NCBI RefSeq assembly: GCF_003105115.1 | Contig: NZ_QETH01000034.1 | Location: 1-45,727 of the forward strand | Source: Flavobacterium sp. HTF | GTDB lineage: Bacteria > Bacteroidota > Bacteroidia > Flavobacteriales > Flavobacteriaceae | Reading direction: 5' to 3' | DNA: 45,727 nt | In this document: piece by piece, positions 18,001-26,258 of the stretch | How positions within the stretch are numbered: position 1 is the stretch's first letter | How the letters are laid out: each line of letters starts with the position of its first letter | The notes under the pieces: model-generated | Database searches by the model: none | What the model saw: the letters and a program-made list of their open reading frames with translations, nothing else | What the model was told of the DNA's origin: nothing | Translations under genes and position numbers: made by a program

Positions 18001-18193
18001 CTGTTGAAGTTCCGTTTTTTGTTCCTTTTTCCTGGATGTTTACTCCCGGAAGTGACAATCCCGCAGCATCTGTAATTTTCCCTTCAATTACACTCGACTG
18101 AGCGTTCATTGTATTAATCAACAGGAAATTCAGGAAAAATAAAAATACAAGATTGTATTTTATTTTTTTCTTCGATAATTTTTTAATGTTCAT
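15020..18193 (-). CDS. susC-like: SusC/RagA family TonB-linked outer membrane transporter
   Basis: A 1057-residue outer-membrane importer. After the signal peptide (to about residue 32, MNAQS) comes a carboxypeptidase-D-like domain (VIEGKITDAAGLSLPGVNIQ), the SusC motif LTEVVVVGYGTAKKTDLTGA, the plug (IRGANSI, VVDGVPTDN, IYGSRGGSGVIIVTTKSG) and a long beta-barrel ending in aromatic VQMGVSLKF. It moves pectin oligosaccharides across the outer membrane using TonB energy and pairs with the SusD lipoprotein. It follows the GH28 lipoprotein gene by 36 bp, so it shares that gene's LacI-controlled promoter. Confidence 0.96.
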   Translation of the reverse strand: MNIKKLSKKKIKYNLVFLFFLNFLLINTMNAQSSVIEGKITDAAGLSLPGVNIQEKGTKNGTSTDFEGSFKINVTNSKAILVISYLGFQTQEVSVAGKSKVNVSLSEQSNTLTEVVVVGYGTAKKTDLTGAINTLSAAKITERNVTNPMEAIQGGIAGVQVTSNSGRIGDGFNVVIRGANSINKDGSKPLFVVDGVPTDNIDFLNPQDIARMDVLKDASSAAIYGSRGGSGVIIVTTKSGTNAKSGITVTFDSSYGNKQAVRLPKLMSPEKWWYYHQSAFLATTISAANPTYNDINENELEAAVGQAGSNPVLFQRVANNQSYNWQDHILKGGMMQNNYLNVSGRSENGLSYNIGLGKQKETGVIDNEGIEKYNFKAGLNHKINNKISFGVNLTISKTEEQLGSPNAMQEAFRQNPFTSPWAIDADGNEIVGTYAQQPGTLKYPNGTSAINKTGSYNPFLEIANTQDDISRWTTIGNIFAEYKVNSWLSFKSTFSAGKMDAREGRSSGAQTDFGLKNKGLPSGDVTNVQNFNYTWDNQFNINYTLKDAHVFSFLGLQSFYSNTNETYFASSRENPFETGYYNLGSGVQSTYSLTPTGNIALIPSGVYTPYYKNTLESYAARFNYAYKGRYLLTASVRYDGSSVLAEGNKWTGFPSVALGWNLHEESFMKNLSFITNFKLRGSVGYTGNDNVSPYSSLSLLKVPTYYDFNGTVANGFTTSSLGNTELGWEKTREVNLGLDFGFAGNRISGSVDVYDRLSKDLLFQQALPFEMGVPTITSNVGSVSNKGIEIALVTKNIQTRNVTWETSFTFTKNVNKLESIYGQDKVDDVGNNLFIGENIHSYYNFVFDGVWQPEDAALAASYGQKPGEARVKDLNDDGKIDANNDRAILGNYDPKWSGSFSTTLKVKQFDLSMSLITNQGMTVFSSFHDNFADVTDRGRQKFDLGDWYVPANGAGIPAQYSNTNPLPRGAGVYYDTNNVAFYKDASFVKVQNIALGYSLNDDLLNKLKLKSMRFYVNVLNPFVFTDYEGYDPEWATAGLGTNRVSTMTVQMGVSLKF

Positions 18194-18229
18194 AGTTTGT
18201 TTAATGTGGTTTGGTTAATGATAGTTTCT

Positions 18230-19669
18230 TTAATTTTTAACTGATTCTACTTTTTTCTCATTGATATAGGTATTTATAAAGTTTATATTTTTTACGTTTT
18301 TCAATAAATAGAGAGAATCTACTTTTTGAATCTTCACATTTTTAAGTGTAATGTTTTCAACTGGCGATTCCTTATATCCCTCTGCCCAAACGCTGTATTT
18401 TCCACCGTTTTTGACAGTTACATTTTCTAAGTTTATATTTCTGATTGTGGGTATAAAATTTCCCGTTTGCGAACCGTAAACATTGTAGAACATATTTAAT
18501 TTTAAAACACATTCTTTTACAGTGCCCACTTCAAGATTTCTTACATAGACATCTTCAATAACACCGCCTCTTTTGGAGTTGGTTTTGATACGGATGGCAC
18601 GATCAAGGTTTGGACTGTCCATCACGCAATTTTCTACAAATACATTATTTACGCCTGCAGAAATCTCACTTCCAATCACAACTCCTCCATGACCGTCTAT
18701 CATTTTGCAATTCTGAACAATGATATTTTTACTCGGAATCCCTACTCTTCTTCCGTCTGCATCTCTTCCTGATTTGATTGCAATACAATCATCCCCTGTA
18801 TTAAAAGTGCAGTTCCTGATAATGATATTCTGAGAGTATTCGGGATCACATCCATCATTGTTTGGTCCGTGGCTATTGATTGTTACTCCGTCAATAATCA
18901 TATTGTTTGATTTTATTGGATGTAAAATCCAAAAAGGAGCATTTATAATTTTAATGTCTTTTATTAAAACCGTATTACATTCAAAAAATTCAACAAAACC
19001 TGGGCGCAAATAGCGGCCTTCGCCAAAAACTCTTTGTGCAACCGGAATACCTTTCTCGGCCATATCTATTAATACTTCACGGTTCTCAGGATCGTTCTGT
19101 GACGGAATTCCTTTTTTCCATCCGTAATTTTTGCCTCCTGACCAAACCCACCAGTTACCATTATCAGCCTGGCCATTTAGGGTTCCTTTTCCTGTAATAG
19201 CAACATTTGTTTTATTTTTTGCATAAATAAGAGGAGAATAATTCATTAATTCTGTCCCTTCCCAGGAAGTATGCACCAAAGGATATTCTTTGGAGTCTGT
19301 GCTAAAAAGAATTTCTGCATCGTCTTCTAAATGAAGATTCACATTGCTTTCCAAATGAATAGGTCCGGTTAGGTATTTTCCGTTTGGAACAACTACTTTG
19401 CCCCCGCCATTTTTAGCACATTCTTTTATTGCTTTTTCAAAAGCCGGTGTATTAGAGGTTTTACCATCAGCAACAGCACCAAAATCTTTTATATTATAAG
19501 TCTTGTCTGAGAAATGCGTCTGAGGAATGTTTTTTACAATTAATTCCATGTTTTTCCATGGATTCGATTCAGAAATGTCGGAAACCTGTCTTCCGCACGA
19601 CCAAAACAATAGCGCTATTAAACCAAAAATGGAAAATAATGATACCGCTATTGACTTATTTGTAATCAT
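18230..19669 (-). CDS. Glycoside hydrolase family 28, lipoprotein; first gene of the pectin operon
   Basis: A 479-residue GH28 enzyme with a hydrophobic start and lipobox-like FWSC (Cys25), so probably membrane-anchored. The beta-helix carries NDGCDPE at 271-277, GDDCIAIK at 292-299, GHGGV at 326-330 and RIK at 360-362, the complete GH28 active site. Being first in the operon and anchored, it may generate the galacturonate or oligomers that SusC/D import and that relieve LacI repression. The start is supported by the promoter and operator at 19714-19759, about 50 bp upstream. Confidence 0.92.
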   Translation of the reverse strand: MITNKSIAVSLFSIFGLIALLFWSCGRQVSDISESNPWKNMELIVKNIPQTHFSDKTYNIKDFGAVADGKTSNTPAFEKAIKECAKNGGGKVVVPNGKYLTGPIHLESNVNLHLEDDAEILFSTDSKEYPLVHTSWEGTELMNYSPLIYAKNKTNVAITGKGTLNGQADNGNWWVWSGGKNYGWKKGIPSQNDPENREVLIDMAEKGIPVAQRVFGEGRYLRPGFVEFFECNTVLIKDIKIINAPFWILHPIKSNNMIIDGVTINSHGPNNDGCDPEYSQNIIIRNCTFNTGDDCIAIKSGRDADGRRVGIPSKNIIVQNCKMIDGHGGVVIGSEISAGVNNVFVENCVMDSPNLDRAIRIKTNSKRGGVIEDVYVRNLEVGTVKECVLKLNMFYNVYGSQTGNFIPTIRNINLENVTVKNGGKYSVWAEGYKESPVENITLKNVKIQKVDSLYLLKNVKNINFINTYINEKKVESVKN

Positions 19670-19713
19670 TTATAAAGTATTTTTCAGTTTAACGCAATAA
19701 ATGTAAGCTTTCA

Positions 19714-19727
19714 TGTAATCGATTACA
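19714..19727 (-). promoter_or_regulatory. LacI-family operator (TGTAATCGATTACA) of the GH28-susCD operon
   Basis: A perfect 14-bp palindrome lying directly downstream of the operon's -7 box, 45 bp before the first start codon. The same core recurs before kduI and exuT. Its CG-centred symmetry is the classic form for LacI-family proteins, one of which is encoded 230 bp away. Confidence 0.8.
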
Positions 19728-19759
19728 CGAAAGTAAAAAAATACTTTGACTGAGCCAAA
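19728..19759 (-). promoter_or_regulatory. Promoter of the pectin operon
   Basis: On the minus strand TTTG (19756-19759) is followed after 20 bp by TACTTTCG (19728-19735), one mismatch from TAnnTTTG. It abuts the LacI palindrome, so a bound repressor would cover the transcription start. Confidence 0.6.
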
Positions 19760-19854
19760 TTTATTTAGAAATAATTTATATATTTAATTTTTATTATGAA
19801 TTATATTTACACTTAATGTAAAAAAACATATAAATTATTATCATTGTAATATCG

Positions 19855-19892
19855 AAAACGTTTTATATTTCAATTGTGGTAATCGATAACAA
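19855..19892. promoter_or_regulatory. Candidate autoregulatory LacI sites before lacI
   Basis: Two CG-centred elements: a perfect 10-bp AAAACGTTTT at 19855-19864 and GGTAATCGATAAC at 19878-19890, an imperfect relative of the TGTAATCGATTACA operator. Both lie upstream of the lacI -7 box, so they could mediate autoregulation or add to repression of the divergent pectin operon. Confidence 0.5.
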
Positions 19893-19918
19893 TTTATATG
19901 AATTATATAAAAAAGATG

Positions 19919-19926
19919 TACTTTTG
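19919..19926 (+). promoter_or_regulatory. -7 box (TACTTTTG) of lacI
   Basis: Exact match to TAnnTTTG, 28 bp before the lacI ATG. The -33 element is weak (TATG at 19897-19900, spacing 18). Confidence 0.5.
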
Positions 19927-19954
19927 TCCAGTAATTAATTTCAATACTTTTTGA

Positions 19955-20983
19955 ATGAGCGAAAAAATAACCATTTATGATATTGCCAAGAAATTGAATA
20001 TCACTGCTGCTACAGTTTCAAGAGCGTTAAACAACAATCCAAAAATAAAAGAGAGCACCCGTGAGTTAGTTATCAAGACAGCGGCTTCCATGAATTACAA
20101 GCAGAATAAACTTGCGCTGGCATTAAAAAGTGGTCGTAGTAATAATATAGGAGTTATTGTTCCGAGAATTGACAGCAACTTTTTTGCTTCAGTCATCAGA
20201 GGCATTGAAGAAGAATTACACCCTCATGGTTACCAGGTTATTATCTGCCAGACCCATGAAGATCCTAAACGGGAAAACGAAAACCTTTATACCTTAATTG
20301 ATGCTCAGGTTGATGGCATTTTGATGTCTGTTACAGATGTAACAAACGAAAATACCAGTGCTTTTCATTATGTTTTGGAAAAAAATGTACCCCTTATATT
20401 TTTTGACAGAAGCAAACATATCGATGGTGTGAGTTCGGTTACAATTAATGATTTTAAAGGAGGCTACATCACCACAAAACATTTGATAAATGAAGGTTGC
20501 AGGGCCATTGCTCATTTCTCAGGAGATCAGTCTCTTGAAATTTTCAAAAATAGGTTTTTGGGTTACAAACAAGCTTTGTTAGATAACGGAATAACATTTA
20601 AAGAAGAATATGTTATTCGTACTAAAAGTAGTGTTGAGGCCGGAAAAGAAGCAGTCAATCGATTACTTCAACTGGAAACTCCTCCTGATGCTATCTTCTC
20701 TTCGAGTGATTTTGCTGCCTTAGGAGCTATTCAGGAATTAAAAGACAAAAACATCAGTATCCCCCAAGAGTTTTGTGTGGCGGGTTTCAGTAACGAACCA
20801 TTTACAAAGTTCATGGAATTATCGATCACTTCTGTTGATCAGTCACCACTTGAAATGGGAAAAATGTCGGCACGTGTTTTCTTAGAACAGGTTGACAAAA
20901 CCGATACTATCAAAATTGAAAAAAAGGTGGTTCTTGCTCCGGAATTACACATTCGTAAATCGTCAACACGAATCTCCCAATAA
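19955..20983 (+). CDS. LacI-family transcriptional regulator of pectin/uronate genes
   Basis: A 342-residue LacI/PurR-type repressor. The N-terminal helix-turn-helix ITIYDIAKKLNITAATVSRA is followed by the hinge region (LALALKSGRSNNIGVIVPRI) and a periplasmic-binding-like effector domain (FFDRSKHIDGVSSVTINDF, then SVDQSPLEMGKMSARVFLEQ). It lies between the pectin operon and the uronate genes, and matching palindromes occur at the promoters of both. It probably represses them and is released by a uronate or KDG-pathway intermediate; the effector is not known from sequence. Confidence 0.92.
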   Translation: MSEKITIYDIAKKLNITAATVSRALNNNPKIKESTRELVIKTAASMNYKQNKLALALKSGRSNNIGVIVPRIDSNFFASVIRGIEEELHPHGYQVIICQTHEDPKRENENLYTLIDAQVDGILMSVTDVTNENTSAFHYVLEKNVPLIFFDRSKHIDGVSSVTINDFKGGYITTKHLINEGCRAIAHFSGDQSLEIFKNRFLGYKQALLDNGITFKEEYVIRTKSSVEAGKEAVNRLLQLETPPDAIFSSSDFAALGAIQELKDKNISIPQEFCVAGFSNEPFTKFMELSITSVDQSPLEMGKMSARVFLEQVDKTDTIKIEKKVVLAPELHIRKSSTRISQ

Positions 20984-20990
20984 TTTTTTT

Positions 20991-21142
20991 AACCATATAA
21001 GTTATGTAAGTTCATTTAAATTAGACTCATACTTGATTGTATAAATTATAAAACCCTATAAATCATTCTTTTGATCTATAGGGTTATTTTTTTGTAATTT
21101 ATAAATTCAATCTAATAATGAACTTACATAACTTATATGGTT
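20991..21142. repeat. Long nested inverted repeat (152 bp) between lacI and uxaA, with terminator core
   Basis: Perfect 26-bp outer arms (20991-21016 and 21117-21142) enclose partly matching inner segments and a terminator hairpin: AACCCTATA at 21052-21060 with TATAGGGTT at 21077-21085, extended by ATCA/TGAT in the loop and followed by a T-run. The core ends lacI and probably also uxaA from the other side. The long outer arms exceed what a terminator needs and resemble a small mobile or amplified repeat. Confidence 0.75.
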
Positions 21143-21148
21143 AAGATT

Positions 21149-22771
21149 TTATAAAGAAACTCCTCTTTTCCATGGAATAAAATCATTTTGATTTAATATT
21201 GCCGCTTTTGTTTTTATTGTACCGCTGGCAACATCAATGATGAATTCCAACATTTCATCAGCCATTTCGTCAATAGATTTTTCACCTGTAATAATTCCGC
21301 CAGTGTCAATGTCGATAATATCAGACATCTTTTTAGCCAGTTCAGTATTCGATGAAATCTTCACAACCGGTGCAATTGGATTTCCTGTAGGAGTACCCAA
21401 ACCTGTTGTAAACAATACCATATTAGCACCCGAGCCTACCATTGCAGTTGTACACTCAACATCATTTCCCGGCGTACAAAGCAAAGTTAATCCTGGTGTA
21501 GTTATATATTCACCGTAATCAAAAACACCAGTTATTGGTGACGTTCCTCCTTTTTTAGCAGCTCCGGCAGATTTCATTGCATCGGTAATCAAACCGTCTT
21601 TGATATTTCCCGGAGAAGGATTCATATCAAATCCTGAACCAGCATCAACAACCGTTTTTTCATACCATTGCATTAAGTCTAAGAAACGTTTTCCGCTTTC
21701 ATCCTCAACACAACGATTTACTAATTCCTGTTCTACTCCACATAATTCCGGAAACTCAGAAAGAATAGTTGTTCCTCCCAGAGCAGCCAGTAAATCTGAA
21801 GTTACGCCCAGCGTTGGGTTTGCAGAAATTCCGGAGAATCCATCAGAACCACCACATTCCAGACCAATTCTTAGTTTAGATAATGGTGCTGGTTCTCTTT
21901 TTATATCGTTTGCTTTTTTTATTGCTTCAAAGGTATCTTTTACAACACTGCTCAGCATGGTTTCAATAGTTCCGATAGACTGTTGATCATAAATCAAAAC
22001 AGGTTTTTTACTGTTCGGATTAATAGCATCCAGTGCATCTTTAAAAATCTGAATCTGAAGATTTTGACATCCCAAACTCAAAACAGTAGCTCCGGCAACG
22101 TTTGGATTATTTACATAACCAGCCAACAATTTGGCTAAGCTGTGAGAATCCTGACGAATTCCACCGCAGCCTCCCTGGTGCGTTATAAATTTTACTTCTA
22201 TATTATTGAATAAATTAGCATCATTAGAAGCTGCTTCATTACCAGCTCCTCCTGTTTCTGTCTTTACTAAAGAACGCAACAATAATTGATAGTCATTTTC
22301 TTTAGGCTTCATTAATTCCTTCTCGAAAATATCTTTTAGGATTTCGATGTTTCTGTTTTCACAAAAAACCAATGGAAAAAACAACCATACATTTTCAGTA
22401 CCAACCTGACCGTCTTCTCTGTGATAGCCCTGAAAAGTTCTGTCTTTCCATTTGTCAACATTTGGCTGAATCCAACCAATTGTTTCCGTCTTTCCGGTTA
22501 CTTTATCACTTTCATGTTTTACATTTTGAGTAGAAAGCAAACCACCTTTTTCAATTCTGGCGCTTGATTTTCCGACTAAAACGCCGTACATAATAATCCT
22601 GTCTCCTACATTAAAAGGAACCAGGGCAATTTTGTGCTTCATTTTTACATCAGACTCAATTGTAATATCTTCTCCTTCAAAGTTAATCACTTCTCCGGCT
22701 GACAGATTTACTAACGCTACTGCTACATTATCAGTAGGATTAACTTTTATTAATTTTTTTTGCGTTTCCAT
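21149..22771 (-). CDS. uxaA: Altronate dehydratase
   Basis: A 540-residue enzyme that dehydrates D-altronate to 2-keto-3-deoxygluconate (KDG). The N-terminal SAF-like part begins KLIKVNPTDNVAVALVNLSAGE; the C-terminal catalytic part has HQGGCGGIRQD, LGCQNLQI, GLECGGSDGFSGISANP and the late TPGNDVECTTAMVG. The frame is open to 22819, but METQKKLIKV at 22771 aligns with the usual UxaA start and avoids overlapping uxaB. It is the last gene of its cluster and ends at the large inverted repeat. Confidence 0.93.
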   Translation of the reverse strand: METQKKLIKVNPTDNVAVALVNLSAGEVINFEGEDITIESDVKMKHKIALVPFNVGDRIIMYGVLVGKSSARIEKGGLLSTQNVKHESDKVTGKTETIGWIQPNVDKWKDRTFQGYHREDGQVGTENVWLFFPLVFCENRNIEILKDIFEKELMKPKENDYQLLLRSLVKTETGGAGNEAASNDANLFNNIEVKFITHQGGCGGIRQDSHSLAKLLAGYVNNPNVAGATVLSLGCQNLQIQIFKDALDAINPNSKKPVLIYDQQSIGTIETMLSSVVKDTFEAIKKANDIKREPAPLSKLRIGLECGGSDGFSGISANPTLGVTSDLLAALGGTTILSEFPELCGVEQELVNRCVEDESGKRFLDLMQWYEKTVVDAGSGFDMNPSPGNIKDGLITDAMKSAGAAKKGGTSPITGVFDYGEYITTPGLTLLCTPGNDVECTTAMVGSGANMVLFTTGLGTPTGNPIAPVVKISSNTELAKKMSDIIDIDTGGIITGEKSIDEMADEMLEFIIDVASGTIKTKAAILNQNDFIPWKRGVSL

Positions 22772-22796
22772 AACTTCGTATGCGGGGGTTCTTGAA

Positions 22797-24239
22797 TTAT
22801 TTATTTTTAAAATTGGCAAAACCTTGTTCTACACCATTTTCATCAATTTCTTTTAATGCCAGTGCAATAGATTCTTTTAATGAAGGAACTAAAGTCAAAT
22901 CTTCGTCCCAGAAACTTTTATTTTGCAAAGTCAATTCAGCCACTTTATTATAATCATTTGATTTCCAAACTTCATCAAAAAAAGCAACAATATCTTCACT
23001 ATCATTTATCGGTAAACTTTCCCCTTTCCATGTTCCTTTATAAAAGCGAATTAAACACGCAAATGCGAAAGTTAAATGTACAGGTAATTTTTTATGAATG
23101 GCAACATATTCTGTCAAACTTGGTAAAACACGTACTTTGAATTTAGAAATCGAATTTAAAGCAATTGAAGATAATAAATGTTTGATAAATGGATTTCTAA
23201 AACGATCCAGAATTTCTTCAGAAAAACTTGCCAGTTCTGCTTTATCCATATTCAGTGTTTCGTTGATCTCCTCAAAAACAGCTTTGTTTACGAACTCTCC
23301 TGTAAATGAATTATCAACTGTTTCCTTAACCGTTTCGTTTCCGTAAAGCAACGAAATTGGCACCATAGCGGTATGCGCACCATTCAGGATTCTAACCTTA
23401 CGAGTACGATAAGGCTGCATGTCTTCTACAATTTTTACATCTAAATCTGTTTTCTCAAACGGAAGTTTTTCTTTTAATGTATCATCACCTTCAATAACCC
23501 ATAAAAAGAAACTTTCGGCACTTACAATCAAATCGTCTTTATAAGATAACTGACTGTTGTATTCTTCGATCTGGTCTTTTGGATAACCGGGAACAATTCT
23601 GTCAACCAGTGTATTATGAAAAGAACAACTGTTTAAAAGCCAGAAAATAAATTCTTGTTCCAGTTTCCAGTCCGTAGCATATTTTAAAATAATTTCTTTT
23701 AAAGTATCTGAGTTGTAATTAATTAATTCACAAGGAATAATCGTTAGCCCTTTTGCAGGAGCACCTTTGAAATGCTTAAATCTTTCATGCAAAAGTACGG
23801 TTAATTTTGCAGGAAAAGATACCGGAGGCTGCATTGTAGGCAAATCTGAAGCGATATATTCAATACCGGCTTCTGTTGTATTTGAAATAATAAAAGCCAG
23901 CTCTTCTTCTTTTGCCAAAGACAGATATTCCTGAAAGGAAGCATACGGATCAACAGCTTTTACAATATTGGTAATCAATTCATTTTCCTGAATTTCTTTT
24001 CCTTTTTTTACACCTTTCATGAACAAAGTGTACAAACCGTCCTGAGCATTAATCATATTCACCAAACCTTTGTCTATTGGCTGGACAACTGCAATCCCGG
24101 CATTAAAATCAGCTTCCTGATTTAATTTTTGAAAAGCATACTCTACGAAAGCTCTTAGAAAGTTCCCTTCTCCAAATTGTACAATTTTTATTGGAAGTTT
24201 ATTTGAAAACTCCGAATTTGATCTGTTTATTTTTTCCAT
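22797..24239 (-). CDS. uxaB: Tagaturonate reductase (altronate oxidoreductase)
   Basis: A 480-residue polyol-dehydrogenase-family enzyme that reduces D-tagaturonate to D-altronate with NADH. The N-terminal nucleotide-binding region is IKIVQFGEGNFLRAFVEYAF, and the family block KVRILNGAHTAMVPISLLYG is present in the catalytic domain. It lies 25 bp before uxaA and 209 bp after kdgA. I could not find a LacI palindrome in that gap, so it may be read through from the kduI promoter. Confidence 0.93.
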   Translation of the reverse strand: MEKINRSNSEFSNKLPIKIVQFGEGNFLRAFVEYAFQKLNQEADFNAGIAVVQPIDKGLVNMINAQDGLYTLFMKGVKKGKEIQENELITNIVKAVDPYASFQEYLSLAKEEELAFIISNTTEAGIEYIASDLPTMQPPVSFPAKLTVLLHERFKHFKGAPAKGLTIIPCELINYNSDTLKEIILKYATDWKLEQEFIFWLLNSCSFHNTLVDRIVPGYPKDQIEEYNSQLSYKDDLIVSAESFFLWVIEGDDTLKEKLPFEKTDLDVKIVEDMQPYRTRKVRILNGAHTAMVPISLLYGNETVKETVDNSFTGEFVNKAVFEEINETLNMDKAELASFSEEILDRFRNPFIKHLLSSIALNSISKFKVRVLPSLTEYVAIHKKLPVHLTFAFACLIRFYKGTWKGESLPINDSEDIVAFFDEVWKSNDYNKVAELTLQNKSFWDEDLTLVPSLKESIALALKEIDENGVEQGFANFKNK

Positions 24240-24448
24240 TATAAATCCTTTAAAGCATTACAAAACAACCATTAAATCATCTCCTGACTTGTATTTTTTA
24301 AATTGTAAAAGAAACATTACACCTGAGTGAGTAAATAAATTTTGCTGTGAGGAGTGACAAAATTTGTTTTGCAAGCGTAATGCTCAATTACAATCTCTAA
24401 AACTTAAAAAAAACTGCAAGTCAAATAAGAAATCGGTATGATTATTCC
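24240..24448. other. Gap between kdgA and uxaB with imperfect inverted repeat
   Basis: ATTGTAA at 24302-24308 and CATTAC at 24315-24320 mirror GTAATG at 24377-24382 and TTACAAT at 24388-24394, forming an imperfect hairpin of about 93 bp. No exact TAnnTTTG box and no LacI operator were seen. A processing site or weak terminator is possible. Confidence 0.4.
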
Positions 24449-25120
24449 TTATTTATTTTTAATATTTTTTATGATCTCAAGAACGTGACTTACTTTGGTT
24501 TTTAAACCTTCAAAATCATTGTTATCAAGTATATCTTTTGAAATTAATTGTGATCCTAAACCAACACAAAATGCACCGGCATTCAGCCATGAACTTAAAC
24601 TTTCGACTGTCGGATAAACACCTCCTGTAGGCATTATGTTTGTCCACGGACATGGCCCTTTTATCGCTTTTATAAATTCCGGACCGTAGGTATCAGCAGG
24701 AAATAATTTTACGATTTCGCATCCTAATTCTTCTGCCCTGGCTATTTCTGTAAGCGTTCCGCAGCCCGGCGACCATAGAACTTTACGGCGGTTGCAGGCA
24801 ATTGCAATATCTTCCCTAAAAACAGGTGTTACAATAAAATTAGCACCTAAACTCATGTACAAAGAAGCTGCAGCAGCATCTGTAACAGAACCAACACCCA
24901 AAATCATTCCCGGCAATTCTGCCAAAGCATATTTGTTTAAAGCTCCGAAAACTTCATGAGCAAAATCACCTCTGCTTGTAAACTCCATCAGTCTGGCACC
25001 ACCGTCATAACAGGCCTTTAGTACTTTTTTGCTTAATTCAATATCCGAATGAAAAAACAGCGGAACCATTCCGTTTTCTTTCATTTGTGAAGCCACTTCA
25101 ATTCTTGAATATTTTGCCAT
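24449..25120 (-). CDS. kdgA: KDPG/KHG aldolase
   Basis: A 223-residue class I aldolase that splits 2-keto-3-deoxy-6-phosphogluconate into pyruvate and glyceraldehyde-3-phosphate. The Schiff-base lysine is Lys138 in IVKLFPAD; GVGSVTD at 75-81 and the phosphate loop PTGGVYP near 164 are in place. Length is normal for the Eda/KdgA family. It is the end point of both uronate branches and starts 10 bp after kdgK. Confidence 0.94.
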   Translation of the reverse strand: MAKYSRIEVASQMKENGMVPLFFHSDIELSKKVLKACYDGGARLMEFTSRGDFAHEVFGALNKYALAELPGMILGVGSVTDAAAASLYMSLGANFIVTPVFREDIAIACNRRKVLWSPGCGTLTEIARAEELGCEIVKLFPADTYGPEFIKAIKGPCPWTNIMPTGGVYPTVESLSSWLNAGAFCVGLGSQLISKDILDNNDFEGLKTKVSHVLEIIKNIKNK

Positions 25121-25130
25121 TTTTATTTTT

Positions 25131-26150
25131 TTATCTTGATACTAATGCAGAACCATCACCATCAATCATATTCTCAACTTCTTTCAATGTTACCAGATTA
25201 TAATCACCCGCAATAGTATGTTTTAAGCAACAAGCCGCTACTGCAAAATCTAATGCCCTTTGGTGATTATTATATTCTAACAGACCGTAAATTAATCCGC
25301 CCATAAAAGCGTCTCCGCTTCCTACACGGTCAACAACCGGAGTTACTTCTTTTACAGCTGCATTATAAATTGTTTTTCCATCATATAATACACCGCCAAT
25401 TCTTTGGTGTGAAGCACTTACCGAATAACGAAGTGTTGTAGCAGCCACTTTTAAATTCGGAATCAGTTCAAACAATTTATCATATAAAGCCGGAAGCGAT
25501 TTCTCTTCCTGATAATTTGGACTTACTTTCGGAACACCCAACATAAAATATGCTGTATCAATATCTCCCAAAATCACATTACTGTATTGCAGCATTTCAG
25601 GCATTACTTCGCTTGGCGTTTTGCCATACTGCCATAATTTTGATCTGTAATTTAAGTCGCAGGAGATTTTTATTCCTTTTTTATGTGCCACTTTAATAGC
25701 TTCTAAACAGGCTTCTGCTGCACTTTGGGAAATCGCCGGAGTAATTCCGCTCCAGTGAAACCACTCTGCACCTTCTAAAACTTTCTCCCAGTCTACCTGA
25801 CCTTTTTGAATAGTTGACATTGCACTGTGTGCACGGTCATAAACCACATTACTTCCGCGGGTTCCTGCTCCGGTTTCCAGAAAATAAATTCCTAAACGCT
25901 CTCCTCCGTAAAGAATGTTTTTGGATTCAACATTCATTTTTCTGATTTCTTTTAATGCCGAACTGCCAATTTCATTTTCAGGTAATCTTGTTACAAATTC
26001 AGCATTTACGCCATAATTTGCTAAAGAAACACATACATTAAACTCTCCGCCTCCGTACGTAGCACCAAATGCTGTAGATTGCGAAAAACGTAAATGTCTT
26101 TCTGTCGATAAACGAAGCATGATTTCTCCAAATGCAACTACTCTACTCAT
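25131..26150 (-). CDS. kdgK: 2-keto-3-deoxygluconate kinase (PfkB family)
   Basis: A sugar kinase of 339 residues from the preferred start SRVVAFGEIMLRLS at 26150; the frame extends 14 codons further, to 26192, but the extension (KKEKNYWQKKYN) is unlike family members. It has GGEFNVCVSLANYG near the sugar site and the C-terminal PfkB signature DRVGSGDAFMGGLIYG with the catalytic Asp. It phosphorylates KDG to KDPG, the step between UxaA/KduD and KdgA, and sits directly before kdgA. Confidence 0.9.
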   Translation of the reverse strand: MSRVVAFGEIMLRLSTERHLRFSQSTAFGATYGGGEFNVCVSLANYGVNAEFVTRLPENEIGSSALKEIRKMNVESKNILYGGERLGIYFLETGAGTRGSNVVYDRAHSAMSTIQKGQVDWEKVLEGAEWFHWSGITPAISQSAAEACLEAIKVAHKKGIKISCDLNYRSKLWQYGKTPSEVMPEMLQYSNVILGDIDTAYFMLGVPKVSPNYQEEKSLPALYDKLFELIPNLKVAATTLRYSVSASHQRIGGVLYDGKTIYNAAVKEVTPVVDRVGSGDAFMGGLIYGLLEYNNHQRALDFAVAACCLKHTIAGDYNLVTLKEVENMIDGDGSALVSR

Positions 26151-26258
26151 ATTGTATTTTTTTTGCCAGTAATTTTTTTCTTTTTTTACCATTAAGAGAT
26201 TAAGAAAATAAAGTTTTGAACTAAATAAACTTAATGTCTTAATAGTGAAAAACTCTAT

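Noticed and set aside
20656..20669. TCAATCGATTACTT inside lacI, similar to the regulon operator
   Set aside because: It is in coding sequence (codons for N-R-L-L), lacks the outer bases of the palindrome and has no promoter beside it.
21237..21986. Two long plus-strand reading frames opposite uxaA
   Set aside because: They lie fully inside the well-supported uxaA gene, show no domain, signal peptide or promoter, and follow its codon pattern in reverse.
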